Positions 11,271 through 23,100 of a stretch of DNA of 64,000 bases are shown here, piece after piece; the stretch's first letter is position 1; every line of letters begins with the position of its first letter. The notes below the pieces were generated by a model, which saw only the letters and a program-made list of their open reading frames with translations, did no database searches and was not told where the DNA came from. The translations under genes and the position numbers were made by a program. The stretch spans positions 1,870,854-1,934,853 of the forward strand of contig JXTC01000011.1 in the NCBI GenBank assembly GCA_002914845.1, given 5' to 3'. The DNA comes from Trema orientale (lineage: Eukaryota; Streptophyta; Magnoliopsida; Rosales; Cannabaceae).

Positions 11271-13979
11271 TGTATATTGATATGAACGTGTTTGTAATCA
11301 AATGAGCAACTTCAAAATTCATGGTGTCTATTGCGGAAACAAAGACAGTTCTGAAATTGAGAATTAGGGTTAAATGTGAATAGAAACCTATTTTATAGGG
11401 CTGAAGTGATTAAATCAAAGAAAATTACTGGAAAAAAAAATACAGAAAAAAATTAACTGAAGCAAAACTAAGTTAACTTAAATAATTAAAAATAATAACT
11501 GTAATTGATTAAAAATCTTAAATACATGAAGTTAAGAATTCTAGTTAATTGGTCTAGGATTATTTGTTTTTCCTCCTTTTCTTTTGAGCGACTTAAATTG
11601 ATTTAGGATTTACCTCTTTGCCTATAGGCTATAGAAGATAACCATTTTATCACGGTAGGGGACGGTGTTATACTGGTTGGTCTGTAAGCAAATAGTGGTC
11701 ACACAGTGCGGCAAGAATGGTTAGCAGGGAAATTAATGAAAATCAGAGTGGAACAGAAAACACTAACGCATAATTCTGGCAAGGAGAAATAAATATTCAA
11801 ACATAAAAGTGGAATCTGAAATAGAAATAAAAATAAAATCTAAGATAGATTAATCTTGTAAACTGGCACCATGCTAATTTGACTATGATGCTTGATATCA
11901 AAAACGGATAAAGACAAACACTATGACCCATTTCTACTTTCCTGGTAGAATGTTCAATTTTCGGTTTAAAGTAACTATTTCAGAAACAAATACAGAGAAA
12001 GAAAGCAAAAGCATCTGATCCTGAAACAGCTCTGCTTACAACTTTGAAACTATAGGCAGAAGACTAATAGTATTAAGCATTTGGACCATGGTACAAAGAG
12101 TAATCAGAAATTCAGAATTAACAGTAAGGATAAGTTTTAGGTTTTTCATAGATCTTTCATAGGTGAAAGCTACTCTATTACATCCAAAAACACAATACTC
12201 TAGTAAATGTATACTTGTCTCCAGGTGACACAAATCACACCTGAAATAGATAGTTGAGCAGAGTTTGGACGACTTTGATGGGACTCTGCAAGCACAATAG
12301 CATACTCGACCTTCAAGTTGCAACCATAAGATTATTACTAGAATAGCAACAATGAAACACGGTAATAAATCAGATCAGTGCAACGACTATCACTGCAAAA
12401 GAATGTAAGCAGACAGAGCATGAGTTTAAGATGAATGCTGATTCAGTCTAGTAGAATAAACCTTCAACGAACAAGCACCTTCAATGCCATTTCAACTTAA
12501 AGCATGTTCTAAAATGAAAGTGGAGCTAATGAAGACCAACATGCGTACTTTGTCACTGCAATATCTGCAAAGATACCTATGAAGCATAGAAGAAATTGTG
12601 TATCGAAGGTTAGTCAAATGCATTCGGTGAGCTGCAAACAATCCACTTATTCAAACCAAAAGCTTAACCAAATGAATAACCAAGTATACACAGCTGCACC
12701 AAGTTGCAAGCACAGGGGCACACTTTCATGATTACGCGTAACTTCAAGTAATGCTTCCATTTCTCTGATTTATACACTTGTAACTTCTTTTCAATCTTAT
12801 TGCAAACACAGGTCATCCTGATCTGCATCAGAGCTAATCTTATTGACCTTCTTTGGCAAGTCAAAATTCAGATTATCATCAAATTTAGCCAATCACAATA
12901 TCCATTACTAGCATTATGTTATGATGAATTCATCAACAAAAAGACGAAAAATGAACGAGAAGTTAGAAGCCTTTGCTTTTGTAAATAAAGCACAAGTGTG
13001 CTTTACCATATTCCTAAATACGGAATAACTTTGAAATGGAATCAGTAGTCAACTTGCTGACACCAATTAATTTTATGCAATTCCAGGAGAAAAGCTTCAA
13101 GTTTGTTCATAGGTTCTAGGTAAGAATCTTAGACATAGTTCTTTCAGAATGTATGGAAGCATTTTGGCCACTCCCTCATATGGGGTGTAACTAAATACTT
13201 GCATGATTTAAATCTGCCATTTCTCTATCTAATTGTTGCTCCCAACAAAGTCCAACGCCCAGTGAACCATTCACAACTTATCAGTATAGATGCCGCAAAA
13301 ACAAAATAAAAATATGATAGTACACTCTCCATCCCTTTTCTTTTTTTTTTTTTTTTTTTTTTGTATCATCAATTTCTCTACATTATACAATTAAGGAAAA
13401 TGAAACTGCTTCTTGAGTTGAATTGCCAAAGTCCATATAGTTTACAGAATTCAATGGCAACATTTATGTCATGCATCCCACCCCTGGCTTCTTTAGCCTA
13501 CTAAAATTTTTTTGATCTTATCAGAAAAATATTAGGCCACTTTCTAAAAAGAAAAAATACAAATCCGAGTAGAAAAGAAATCTAATGAATTAAGCCATTT
13601 GTAATAGAAATAAAATAGACACCAAATTAAGAGTAAGAAAAGAATTAAAAAACAGAATCGATTGTTGAGCTTGCTAACCGTTCACATTACCAGAGGCTTC
13701 AGAGTTTAGCGTAAAATTTAACCGAATCGGAATATGCAATGCGATCCCTTAAATTAGGAGCTCGAATTATTCAGAAATTTATATATATATATATACACAA
13801 ATCTGACTCCATCTAATTTCTTCGTATTTACATACATACATATATATTATATGTAGAATTGTTTAAACTCTACCGATTTAATATTAATAAAAAAAAAGGC
13901 TCAAATACAAACGAGCTCAATATTTAATCCCACTGTTCCGCTTGGGCTTTAAAACGAGAAATATACGAAGAAAAATGGA
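11271..13979. other. 2.7-kb stretch without a supported gene; exon-like scraps
   Basis: Composition is less extreme than in the other spacers. Several stretches look exon-like without adding up to a gene. On the minus strand, an open run around 12895-12803 reads FDDNLNFDLPKKVNKISSDA and stops at TAA, and 13690-13745 is open with flanking AG and GT. On the plus strand, 13096-13128 has a good acceptor (TTCCAG) and donor (TAG/GTAAGA). No protein family is recognisable. A T run occurs at about 13340-13362. It could be a diverged gene, a long noncoding RNA or a gene relic. Confidence 0.35.
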
Positions 13980-14180
13980 GAGAGAGGGCGAGATTGGTGA
14001 GAGAAAGGTACCCATTTCAATTTTCCATGGCTGCTTTTTCTTTTCCTTTTTTTGATTTCGGAAAGGGGTTTATCGCTCTGCTCCGCCTTCGCCCTTTCCT
14101 ACTCACCGACTTAATCGACCCCATCTTCAAAATCCCGCAGGCCCCAAAGGCATCACTGTGTTTTATTACTTATATATAGG
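13980..14180. other. GC-richer segment with coding-like texture, unidentified
   Basis: About 200 bp with clearly higher G+C than its surroundings. A minus-strand frame from 14151 to 14021 is open and very basic (KGRRRRSRAINPFPK), and a plus-strand frame is open over 13994-14179. Neither matches a family I know. Minus-strand ATGGGGTCGATTAAGTCG is followed by GTGAGT, a fair donor, so it could be a first exon of a gene running left into the 11.3-14.0 kb stretch. No conclusion is possible. Confidence 0.25.
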
Positions 14181-14256
14181 GATGCGAATATACTATATTA
14201 TATACATATATTTTTATATATTTTTAAGAAAAAAATAAAAATATAAATAAAGAAAA

Positions 14257-14500
14257 GGCGCGTCTACAGTAAAGTCGTCCTTACGTAAAGCCATATTATA
14301 CATTATTTGATAGGAATACTTACGTAAAGCCATATTATACATTATTTGATAGGAATATGTATATAAACAGATTCTCATATATTCCATGAAACGAAAACAA
14401 TCTGTGTATAAACAGATTCTCACATATTTCATGAAACGATGTATAAATAGACACTTTATGTAGAGCACCTTATGTAGAGCACTCTTATTGTATACGCCTC
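14257..14500. mobile_element. GC-ended foldback MITE family F, copy 1 (decayed)
   Basis: Starts GGCGCGTCTACAGTA and continues with CCTTACGTAAAGCC, GATAGGAATA and AACAGATTCTCA, the same order of words as the cleaner hairpin element at 31196-31345 read on its minus strand. It has expanded internally: a unit of about 39 bp beginning CTTACGTAAAGCCATATTAT is present twice in tandem (about 14281-14358), and TATGTAGAGCAC is also duplicated near the right end. Noncoding, and just downstream of the RING gene's stop codon. Confidence 0.6.
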
Positions 14501-14769
14501 CGTAAAAAAAATATCGAAGAATAATGAGGAAAGACAAGAAAGGAGAAAGTCAAGCAACAGAATTAAAAGAAGCTATTATTATTATTATTCAGTACGAAAA
14601 CAGCAGATCCGATTCAAAATACAGTCATTACTCTAAAACTAAACGCCACCGTAAGGACAGAAATTAACGACACCGTAAGGAGAGAATTAGGATAAAGCTA
14701 GGGAGATAGGTCAAAATACAGTCAAAATACAGTGATTGCTCTGCAGTGGCTATGCCATGCCAGTGGTGA

Positions 14770-15444
14770 TCACTTCTTCTTAGGCTTAGCTCCCTCGACT
14801 TCCTTCTTCTTCTTCTTCCTCTTCTTCTCCTGCTCAGCCTCGTCGTCGTCGTTTTGCTCTTCCATACAGAGGCGTATATCATCATGCTTTAGCTGGTGGT
14901 AGTTGTAGCCGTCCCATCCTCCTCCTCCTCCCACCTCCGCCCCGCACATTGGACATTCGAGTTCGTCCATACGTACGAGGCTTCTCTCAGCACACTCTCT
15001 GTGCATCACATGCCTGCAGGCTGGAAGCAGAGTAAGCTCGTCCGCATCTTGGTAAAATTGAAGGCACATCTCGCATTTTCCACGCAGTACCACTGGTTTT
15101 CTGCCGCAACCGGGAGCCGCAGCCGGAGGAGGAGGAGGAGCTATCGTCGAGTATGGGAGCCTAGGCAGCCGAGCGATGGCCAATGAGTTGTGCCACTTCT
15201 CGTCCTCTTCGGTGGTCTCAAGGGGATGTCTGGTGAATGCGTTGAGGTAATGTCGAAAGCGGTCAATGACTTTGAGGTGCTTCACCACCAGACTCACGAT
15301 TATCAGAACAACCAGAAGCAGTATTGCTATGTTGTGGCAGTAGATGTGATGATCATCAGAAGGCTCCCAGAGAATTTGAGCCGCCAAGACACAAAGCAAA
15401 GCACCCGCAATCATGATCCCCGAGAGAATCTGGAGAAAATCCAT
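14770..15444 (-). CDS. Membrane-anchored RING-H2 zinc-finger protein, putative E3 ubiquitin ligase (224 aa)
   Basis: A single-exon gene. Two hydrophobic segments near the N-terminus (about residues 5-25 and 38-56) should anchor it in a membrane. A proline/alanine-rich linker (about 101-111) precedes the RING. The zinc ligands are C124, C127, C143, H145, H148, C151, C164 and C167, the C3H2C3 (RING-H2) order. The tail is acidic (NDDDEAEQ) and then very lysine-rich (205-224). RING-H2 proteins of this build, including the plant ATL family, usually recruit E2 enzymes to ubiquitinate targets. This one lacks the Trp typical between ligands 6 and 7 and has no clear GLD motif, so it is not a standard ATL. 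I start at MDFLQ (15444) rather than an in-frame ATG at 15501, because the extra 19 residues are a low-complexity Lys/Glu run that looks like a purine-rich 5' UTR. Substrate unknown. Confidence 0.8.
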   Translation of the reverse strand: MDFLQILSGIMIAGALLCVLAAQILWEPSDDHHIYCHNIAILLLVVLIIVSLVVKHLKVIDRFRHYLNAFTRHPLETTEEDEKWHNSLAIARLPRLPYSTIAPPPPPAAAPGCGRKPVVLRGKCEMCLQFYQDADELTLLPACRHVMHRECAERSLVRMDELECPMCGAEVGGGGGWDGYNYHQLKHDDIRLCMEEQNDDDEAEQEKKRKKKKKEVEGAKPKKK

Positions 15445-15448
15445 TTTC

Positions 15449-15479
<31 letters not shown>

Positions 15480-15600
15480 CTTTTCTTTCTTTTGAGAGCA
15501 AGATTTTTAGAACTACTAATTAATGCAGAATATTATACGGCTAGCGGACTAGCTAGTACGCGAATTAATTTATAGCTGATCCATGAGAGGAGAGAAGGAG
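15445..15600 (-). promoter_or_regulatory. 5' UTR and TATA box of the RING-H2 gene
   Basis: On the minus strand TATAAATTAA lies at 15574-15565, about 120 bp before the chosen ATG, a good TATA-box candidate predicting transcription from about 15535-15545. The leader just before the ATG is a purine tract of AAAAGAAAAG repeats (about 15445-15490). Confidence 0.5.
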
Positions 15601-15704
15601 AGCATATTCCCGCCATTTTTTTTTTCTTTCCTTATTTTTCTACCTGGAGGTAGAGTACGTCATGACCAAACGGAAAAGCTTAATTACCCCCAACAGATTC
15701 GGTT

Positions 15705-15738
<34 letters not shown>

Positions 15739-16087
15739 TCTCTCTTAGTTAGTTCTCTCAAATTTTCCCGCCAAATGAGAGAAGGTCGAGAAGGCTCCAT
15801 CACCGCAATGATCGCTTTCTCTCTCTCTTTCCTTGAACCTCCTCTTCTCCACCATCGTCTCCTTCTCTCTCCTACTTCACTTACTGTTAAGTTTGTTGTT
15901 GTTGTTATTTTCTTCATTGCATGAAGATATTAGGGGAAAAAAACGTGATAATTGCCGATTAATTCCTGCGGAGATCTCAAGTTGTATTTACTTCATTGTA
16001 GTTGGAGCTGATTACATTAGTGTTAGTTATTGCTTGATTACAATTCTTGCATAGAATTATCTCAAAACTACTTAATTAATAAGTGGT

Positions 16088-16091
<4 letters not shown>
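15601..16091. other. Upstream region of the RING gene with a CT microsatellite
   Basis: Contains a (CT)n run at about 15714-15735 continuing as CT-rich DNA to about 15860. Short open frames here are products of this low-complexity sequence and match nothing known. It may be promoter DNA of the RING gene, or the leader of an unseen plus-strand transcript. Confidence 0.4.

Positions 16092-16161
<70 letters not shown>
16092..16161. repeat. (TA)n microsatellite, about 35 units
   Basis: An uninterrupted TA dinucleotide array of about 70 bp. Arrays of this length are usually highly variable between individuals and prone to assembly error. Confidence 0.95.
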
Positions 16162-16162
<1 letters not shown>

Positions 16163-17764
16163 CAATAAAGGGTAAGAAGTGGAAACGTGATAAAGGGACT
16201 CAAAAGGGGTTAGTTACAAAGTTATATGGTTGTATATATATGTGTTATCTGTCCAGTTGATATTACTCTTGTACGTAAAAGATCAATGTATACATGATAC
16301 AGCCAGTATTTTGCGGGAAGTCAAGTGATGGTATACATACATGATGCATACCACACGGTATACATACATATACCTAATAATTTTCTAATTTCTGTTTTAG
16401 AAAACGAAACTTTTAAGTACCATTTCCAAACTTCCATATTATTTTTGTCGTGCTTGCACATCTATATTTGTGGCTGTTTCGTGTAAATATTATGACATAT
16501 ATATAGAAGGCACCAATCTATTGGATATTTATTTTTTTAACATATTCATAGTTATTATTTTGCTCAGTTAAAATTCATCGTATACGTCTTTTTATGATAA
16601 AAATTGAAAAGAAAAAAATATTAAATAATAACTATCTATTTTTATTATTATTTTTTCTCAACTATTTAAATTGTAGTAGCTATTAAATTATTAATCTAAT
16701 GACTAAAAAAAGAAATATTTATAAGTAAAAAAAGTTACTAATTGGATTGGGAACCATATATATACGATAGAAATGTTTTTAACATCATTGCATGTAATTT
16801 ATTTCTTCACTAGGTTTGGGATAATATATATATATATGTATATAACAGTGATCACATACAAGAGGAACGAGTACATATGGGAACTTCCTCATGGGTAGTT
16901 ACTTAATCATTTTTCTTCACATAGCTATATTATTTTTCTGCAATGTTATACTTTCGTATATCACATTTGCTACTCTCTCCCTCTTTTTTTCTTTTTTTTT
17001 TCCCTGGGGATAGTGTGTATTGCATTTGAGTTTCACACAAATATTATGGTCTGTGTGAAAATTTTCTCTCTTATACATACATGCTACTTACCAAAGTATC
17101 AACTATGTATATAGTCATAGGCAGGGGAAGCCAGATGTAATTGTAAAATTTGTATGTTACTAACACTAAGTCCTGTGGTTGCTGGCATAATTTGTCTGCT
17201 TGTTAAATGTAATCCCTAAAAAGAGTCGGAAGAACATTTAAATCATACAAGCATGAAGCAATAAGCACTTGTTGAGGGCGCTGCAAAGGTCGCCGGTCCA
17301 AATATGTATGAGGAGGGTGCAGCCAGAGCTGATCTGTAAGTTCTCTTAATTACTGAAATGTAGGCCAAGCTATGCAGACGAATCAGGTTTCATGAATTAT
17401 TTATCAGTATACAGTTAGTACAGTCTCAACTAATCTGTCGAATTCAATTTGGTGTAGCTTTCTTTAGAATCATGTATAGTAGAAAAGTTCAGTAACATAA
17501 CTAATGGGATGGGAGCTTAGGTAATTACATAAAAGAATAATTTATTATGTGTGTACAATAGGAGGATCTATCTGAGAGAGACATTATTGAACCTTTGCTA
17601 GCTAGTTCATCCTTTGTTTATCTACAAGTGAAAAACTGTTCACTGTTGTTATGTAAGCTTTTGTTGTAAATCTATTTTCCTCATCATCGTCCTGATCATT
17701 ATCACATGATTTTTTGGATGTCATTGCGTTTGGTGCGTTTTTTCACTTTAGAATAAGTTAAGAA

Positions 17765-17800
<36 letters not shown>

Positions 17801-17886
17801 TATTATTTTCGGCTGAAGCGAGTAATCGTGCTTATGAACCAGTTTCTCTGCAAAAATTCAATTACGTCCAGTCTTTAACGTGTCAG
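16162..17886. other. A+T-rich spacer with an ATT microsatellite and one coding-like scrap
   Basis: Mostly A+T-rich DNA with several short TA runs (for example near 16825) and an ATT/TTA array at about 17765-17810. At 17278-17336 the plus strand is open for 19 codons (AAKVAGPNMYEEGAARADL, then a stop), with protein-like composition, but I do not recognise it. No complete gene seen. Confidence 0.4.
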
Positions 17887-17992
17887 GATGCGCGCGGATG
17901 CGGATTTAAAACCAACTTGAAATGTGTAGCAATCACAAGCACATTTGGGTTCGGCTTTGTTGGACCTTTTGGCTACTTCTGGTTTGCGCTTC
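17887..17992 (+). pseudogene. Isolated exon fragment of an Mpv17/PMP22-family membrane protein
   Basis: After a fair acceptor (AACGTGTCAG) the plus strand reads about 35 codons, including FKTNLKCVAITS followed by TFGFGFVGPFGYFWF. This matches the conserved NWKR(V)A-FGFGFVGP-GHFWYE block of plant Mpv17/PMP22 proteins, inner-membrane or peroxisomal proteins with about four membrane spans. The match ends where WYEGLD would follow. No other Mpv17 exon could be found nearby, so this is a captured or left-over exon rather than a gene. Family assignment is from remembered motifs. Confidence 0.5.
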
Positions 17993-18602
17993 CATTCATT
18001 CTCACGTGTGTTCAATTAGTCTTATCTTTGTTCGCCAACTATAGCTACGTACCCACCACACCCCCAACCTCGAAAAGCATCTGTACATGTGATTTAATCG
18101 AATAGGAGGCAAAAAAAGTTCCATATACTGAGCCCAGTTTGGAATTTGGATCATATGTAAGTTTTCTTTCATGATACATTGTTTTGAATTGCCAAATTTA
18201 TTCTCTAAGCTGCTATTTCTTGCTCTCTACAAGCAGGGGGGCAATGAGTTAAAAGAAGAGCTGTAGTTTGGAGATGAGTATTTTTCATACTGAAGTTCTT
18301 AAAGGGTTACTCGTTTTTCCCTTGTTGGGATGAAGGATTATAAAAAAAAAATTTTAAGGTTGAAGCTTCACCAACAGCCGAAGTCATTGCGGTTTGGCCC
18401 TCTTGAAATCTGTTTGTCTTGTTCACATACTTCGGCTATTCTAGGGGAAAAAAGTGTTCGATGAGTGAAGGAAGATAAGAAGAGAGATTTCCTCTCCCAG
18501 CCTTGATTTTGGAGGGTGGTATATGTTCTATTGTTCACGTGCGTGATGAAATAAAAGTACGTTCTCCTCTATTATTAATAGAGCAATGTTATGGGGCACA
18601 TA
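17993..18602. other. Spacer, no gene seen
   Basis: Mixed-composition noncoding DNA. A stretch at about 18360-18530 is less A+T-rich but has no long open frame and no motif that I recognise. Confidence 0.4.
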
Positions 18603-19340
18603 GAGTTTGTTTGGTAACACTTATTTTATTTAAATAATTTTTTTTTTTTAATAAAAAAGTAGAAATACTTTTCAAAAGTATGTTTGGTAAAATTACTTTT
18701 GTTTTTCGTTTTTTTAATTTGACAACAAAATTTTTACAATTTTGAAAACAAAAATTTCTTACTTCCAAAATTTTTTTAAACAATTTTGTAGAAATGCTAG
18801 TATCAAAATTCAAACATATCTAGACTCACATCACCATTTTTCTTAATATTTTCTCTCTCATCACTATTTCTCTTATCATTATCTCTCTACCCTCATGTAA
18901 AGGTGGTATTTTTCTAAATATTTTTATAAGTTGTATTTTTCAAAATAAAAATTTTAAAAGTAGTATTTTTCAAAAGAAAATTATAAAATTTGGCAATATT
19001 TTTCAAAAATTCCCTAAAATATTTAGAAAAATATGACTTTTAAAAGTTTATTTTGAAAAATACCACTTATAAAATTTATTTAGATAAATACCACTTTTTC
19101 TCTCTCCTATTTTCTCTTTTCTTTTTTCTTTTATTATTTTTCCTTTTGATTTTCACTTTCTAAAGTAAAAAGTGCTAGTTACCAAATATGTATTTATTTT
19201 TTTATTTTATAAAACAAAAAGTACAATATTGTTATCAAACATATTTTTGTTTTTGAAATGCAAAAAATAAAATAAAATAAAGTACTTTCATTTATGTGTT
19301 TAAAAAAATAAAAAATAAAAGTGTTATCAAACAGCACCAT
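18603..19340. mobile_element. MITE-like element with inverted ends, possibly composite
   Basis: Begins near GAGTTTGTTTGGTAACACTT and ends near AAAGTGTTATCAAACAGCAC, roughly inverted copies enclosing about 700 bp of poly(A/T)-rich DNA. The middle (about 18895-19095) repeats the TACCACTTTTAAAA-type phrase seen at 360-450, so one repeat may be nested in another. No convincing target-site duplication was found. Similar ends bound the short MITE at 26702-26807. Confidence 0.4.
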
Positions 19341-19388
19341 AATTAATAAAAGTGATTCGCGTCTTTTGACTTGTTTGAAGAACAAGAA

Positions 19389-19747
19389 GGCCAGTTTGGT
19401 TCGCCCATTCCATTCCATTGGAATAGAAAATCCATTTGAATGGGTGTTTGTTTCAACAACTCTAAATTTTCCATTCAAATGATCTTTTGGAATGAGTGTT
19501 TGTTTCAACAATTTAGTTTTTCCATTCAAATAGTTCATCAGTCACATCAACTATTTGAATGAATTTTTGTGTCTTGGATGAGAATGGAGGGGGAGAGGTG
19601 TTTTTGAATGGTCCATTCCAATGCTCCCATTCTAATTATAACCCCTTCCACTATTTTTTCCATTCAAATGTCTTCCATTCCAATTATAACCCATTCCACA
19701 ACTTTCATTCAAATATACACATTCAAATAGGCGAACCAAACGGGGCC
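19389..19747. mobile_element. MITE with GGCCAGTTTGGTTCGCC ends (359 bp)
   Basis: Left end GGCCAGTTTGGTTCGCC and right end GGCGAACCAAACGGGGCC are inverted copies. The interior carries repeated CCATTCAAATG and CCATTCCAAT words in both orientations and would fold back on itself. No coding capacity. No target-site duplication was recognised, so the superfamily is undetermined. Confidence 0.6.
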
Positions 19748-20135
19748 ATGATTTTCCTAGCCTACCCATTCTTCAGTGTATCACGCCAGACAGTTTGTAC
19801 GAGCATTTGATCGAGGTTGAAAGATTTGTCTCCCCCTCCTGCCTGTGAACATGCTTATGTCTAATACAAAGAGAAAGCAGAGCAAAAGTTTTCCACTTGG
19901 CAGCAAAGATTCATGTATTTCTTACTTTCCATTTTTGTGCAATGGTTAGATGATAAGTGAGAATTAAGTGCACAAGTTCCGTAAAGTCATGAAGCACTGA
20001 ACTAAAGCTGTTGTCTGAAGGTAAGATTGGTGTGGTTGGAAAAATAAGTTTAATTCTTAGCGACTATGTCACATGCAATGCTATAACAGCACCATAATTT
20101 AGGCTTAGAACAAGGTTGGTAACACTATATTGAAA
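19748..20135. other. Spacer, no gene seen
   Basis: Mixed noncoding DNA between two repeats. No recognisable gene, RNA or element. Confidence 0.4.
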
Positions 20136-23100
20136 AACAGGCTTTTTAATACAAAAACTGGCCCCTAAACTCGGAATAATTTAGTAAAATTAACCATGAA
20201 CTCAATTGTTTTCAATTTTTTAGAGTATAATTATCACGACCCAAAACTCGGGCCAATGGCAGAAGGGGAATTTCACAAAGATGAAAAATTCCTTGATTTA
20301 TTTGAAAAATATCTAAAAAGTTTTAATTTTGTAAATAGTCCATTAAAATAAAATATTTAGAATTTCATCCCGTGAACCTCTCCCACAGTTCGTATACACC
20401 ATTAAACATAGACTGAATAATAATTGGAAAACATAAAATCAAATATAAGTCCAAGCACCATCATCATCCACAACAAGAAGTTAAATCCCAGAATGGCATA
20501 CATAAGTTCACAGACAAATTAGAAAGTAGTAATCTTGGTTCAATGCTAATATAAAACCCAAATAGTCCAAACACCACAACAACATACTTCTAGCATTACC
20601 AAGAAGACAAATTACAGTCAAGATGGCCTCTTACTCCTCTTGATCACCAAGGTCGCACTGAACACCACCTGAAGAGGAAGGTAGGGGGGTGAGCATAAAA
20701 TGCTCAGTAGGAAAAATAATTACCTCGATCGAAAATATTTTAGTGATGGAGAATTCCTGCATGGTCAGTTTAGTCTAAAACCTACATATATATAATCCAA
20801 ACTGGAAATCCATATATATATAAAGCAGTATATCGAAACCATTCAATCATATGCACATGACACAAATCAACCTATACCCATGAGCTCTCATCCTCTCATC
20901 TGTGGAACTCAGGATTATGGCACTAAGTATGCCTAACAGCCTGCCTAACACCTAAGCCCATACCCAGAGGAGACACCCATGTGTCACTTACAAACCTGGA
21001 GGGGCAACCGTATTGCCTACGCCTACCAATGGAGAGGTAATCAGAAGTAACAAAACTCTGTGCGGGTTTACGGACTCTACACTGACGGTGGGGCATGCAG
21101 CACCACACTGTAGACCCACGATGCTAACATGGTGCTTATGTATGATCCTATGACACGTGCAACATCAGACTGAAGTGTGAAAGTAATCATGCTCGAGTTT
21201 TTAAATAAAATCAGCACATTAGGTTTTATAGAAAAACGGGCAGCATAACGGCCCTATTTTTAATATACCCAAAATAACCTGCACTCAGAAAATTCCCAGA
21301 GCAATACAGTATATACATCATACAATCAATTCCCATCACAGATATTTAAATCGTCTAAAAATCACATTTGTTCACATATGTTGCAGAAAATAAGTTTTAT
21401 TCGAAAATGATATAAAATAGAGGTAATTCAGTCTCTACCTCGACCGAAATAGCGATACTATGCTATCGAGTCCTCGAGATGTCGTTGACGATCGTCCGGA
21501 GGGTCGGGAACCAATTCCGAGCCCTCGATCGTCTTCTTGCGAAAAGTCAACTTCTCATCGGAGCTTTAATTCTGCTAACGGACCTCTTCACTGAATTTCT
21601 AGCACCCAAAATAGCTAGATTAGACATCCAAATTGTCTAATTCGGGCCCGAGCCCACACCGGGCGGTGGTACGCAAAACGAGGCAAAATCGAGACCGTCC
21701 GATCTTGATTTTCATGCCGATCACCAAAAAACACAATATATATATATCAAACTTCCCCATTTTCTGAGTACATTCCAAATATGAGGTCAAAAATACAATC
21801 CAACGGCCGGATTAAAAAGTCAATCTTAAACTTAAAATACTCAAAAATGGCATCTTTTGATCCGGGCAGTATGGGGTTGAAATATATATACCTTGACGAT
21901 CGTGACGACGATACGAATCCAAAGGGACTAGTTTGAAGTCGAATGGATGCCGAAATCTTTGCCGGTGGCCAAAAATCCGAAAAAGCTCAAAAACGCTCCA
22001 ATGGAGTTAGGGGTGGCAATTCGTGTTGCCGTGTCATATTCGTGTCATGTCGAGGCATATATATAACGAGTAATTACCAAACTCAAACCCGACACGTTTA
22101 TTATTCGTGTCATGATTTGTAAACCCACACCCGACACACTAAATAAACAGGTTAACCTGTGAGCGACACATTTAACACGTTATTTAAATAGGTCGTATTC
22201 AGATCGTGTCCAACGTAACACGATCTGCTAACCTGTATACTGTTAACCCGTTAATTGAACTCAATTTAACATGTTAATGTTAAATATGTTGTATTTGGTT
22301 CAACTTGACATAACGTATTAACCTATTAATTTTAACATGTTAACCTATTTCACATTTTCAATATAACTTGATATAATCTATTAACTTATTTTATATTTCC
22401 AATATAACCAAGTAACCATAATCAAATAAATATAACACACAATCCAAAGTTTAAAACTAAAATAAAACTTTCAAGTTTTAGTACATAAAACATAAAAGGG
22501 AAGTTTTAAGTCTTGGTACACACAAGATAATACAATGTCACAAAAAATTTAATCGTGTTAAACGGGTCAATTTCGGGTTTAATAGGTTAACCTGCTAATG
22601 ACCTATTATTTAATCGTGTTTAATCGGGTTTAACCTGTTTTGACCTGTACCTGTTTAAGACAAATCCAAACCCGCTAACTTCGTGTCGTTTTCGAGTCGT
22701 GTTATCATGTCGTGACCTAAATTGCCACCCCTAAATGGAGTTTTTCAGCGATACAGTCGGCGGCGGCGACCGGAGACAGGTGGCGGAGCTTCGGTGCGGC
22801 ACAGGGGACCTTCACCGGTCGGTGGCGTGGGCGGACGACGGCTGGCGGCGGCCCTGTGATGTCTGGCGATGGTGCGGCCGAGAGAGATCCGAGGGAAGAG
22901 AGAGAAAGAGAGTTTCGAGGAGAGAGAAAGAAGAAGAGAGAGGAATGGGTGAACAGGGCCACGTGGCCTGCTGTTATGGGGTAGTGCAATTTTCTAAAAT
23001 TGCACATAAGTCTCCAAACTTTCAAATCTCTACAAAATAGTCCTCGATTAATTTACAATTTAGTCCCTCTGCACAAAATTTTTGCAAATTAATCCCTCTA

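Noticed and set aside
14896..15186. Long plus-strand open frames opposite the RING gene (14896-15495)
   Set aside because: They are the antisense shadow of the RING-H2 coding sequence and encode nothing recognisable.
16030..16260. Open frame containing a long Ile-Tyr run
   Set aside because: It is simply the translation of the (TA)n microsatellite.
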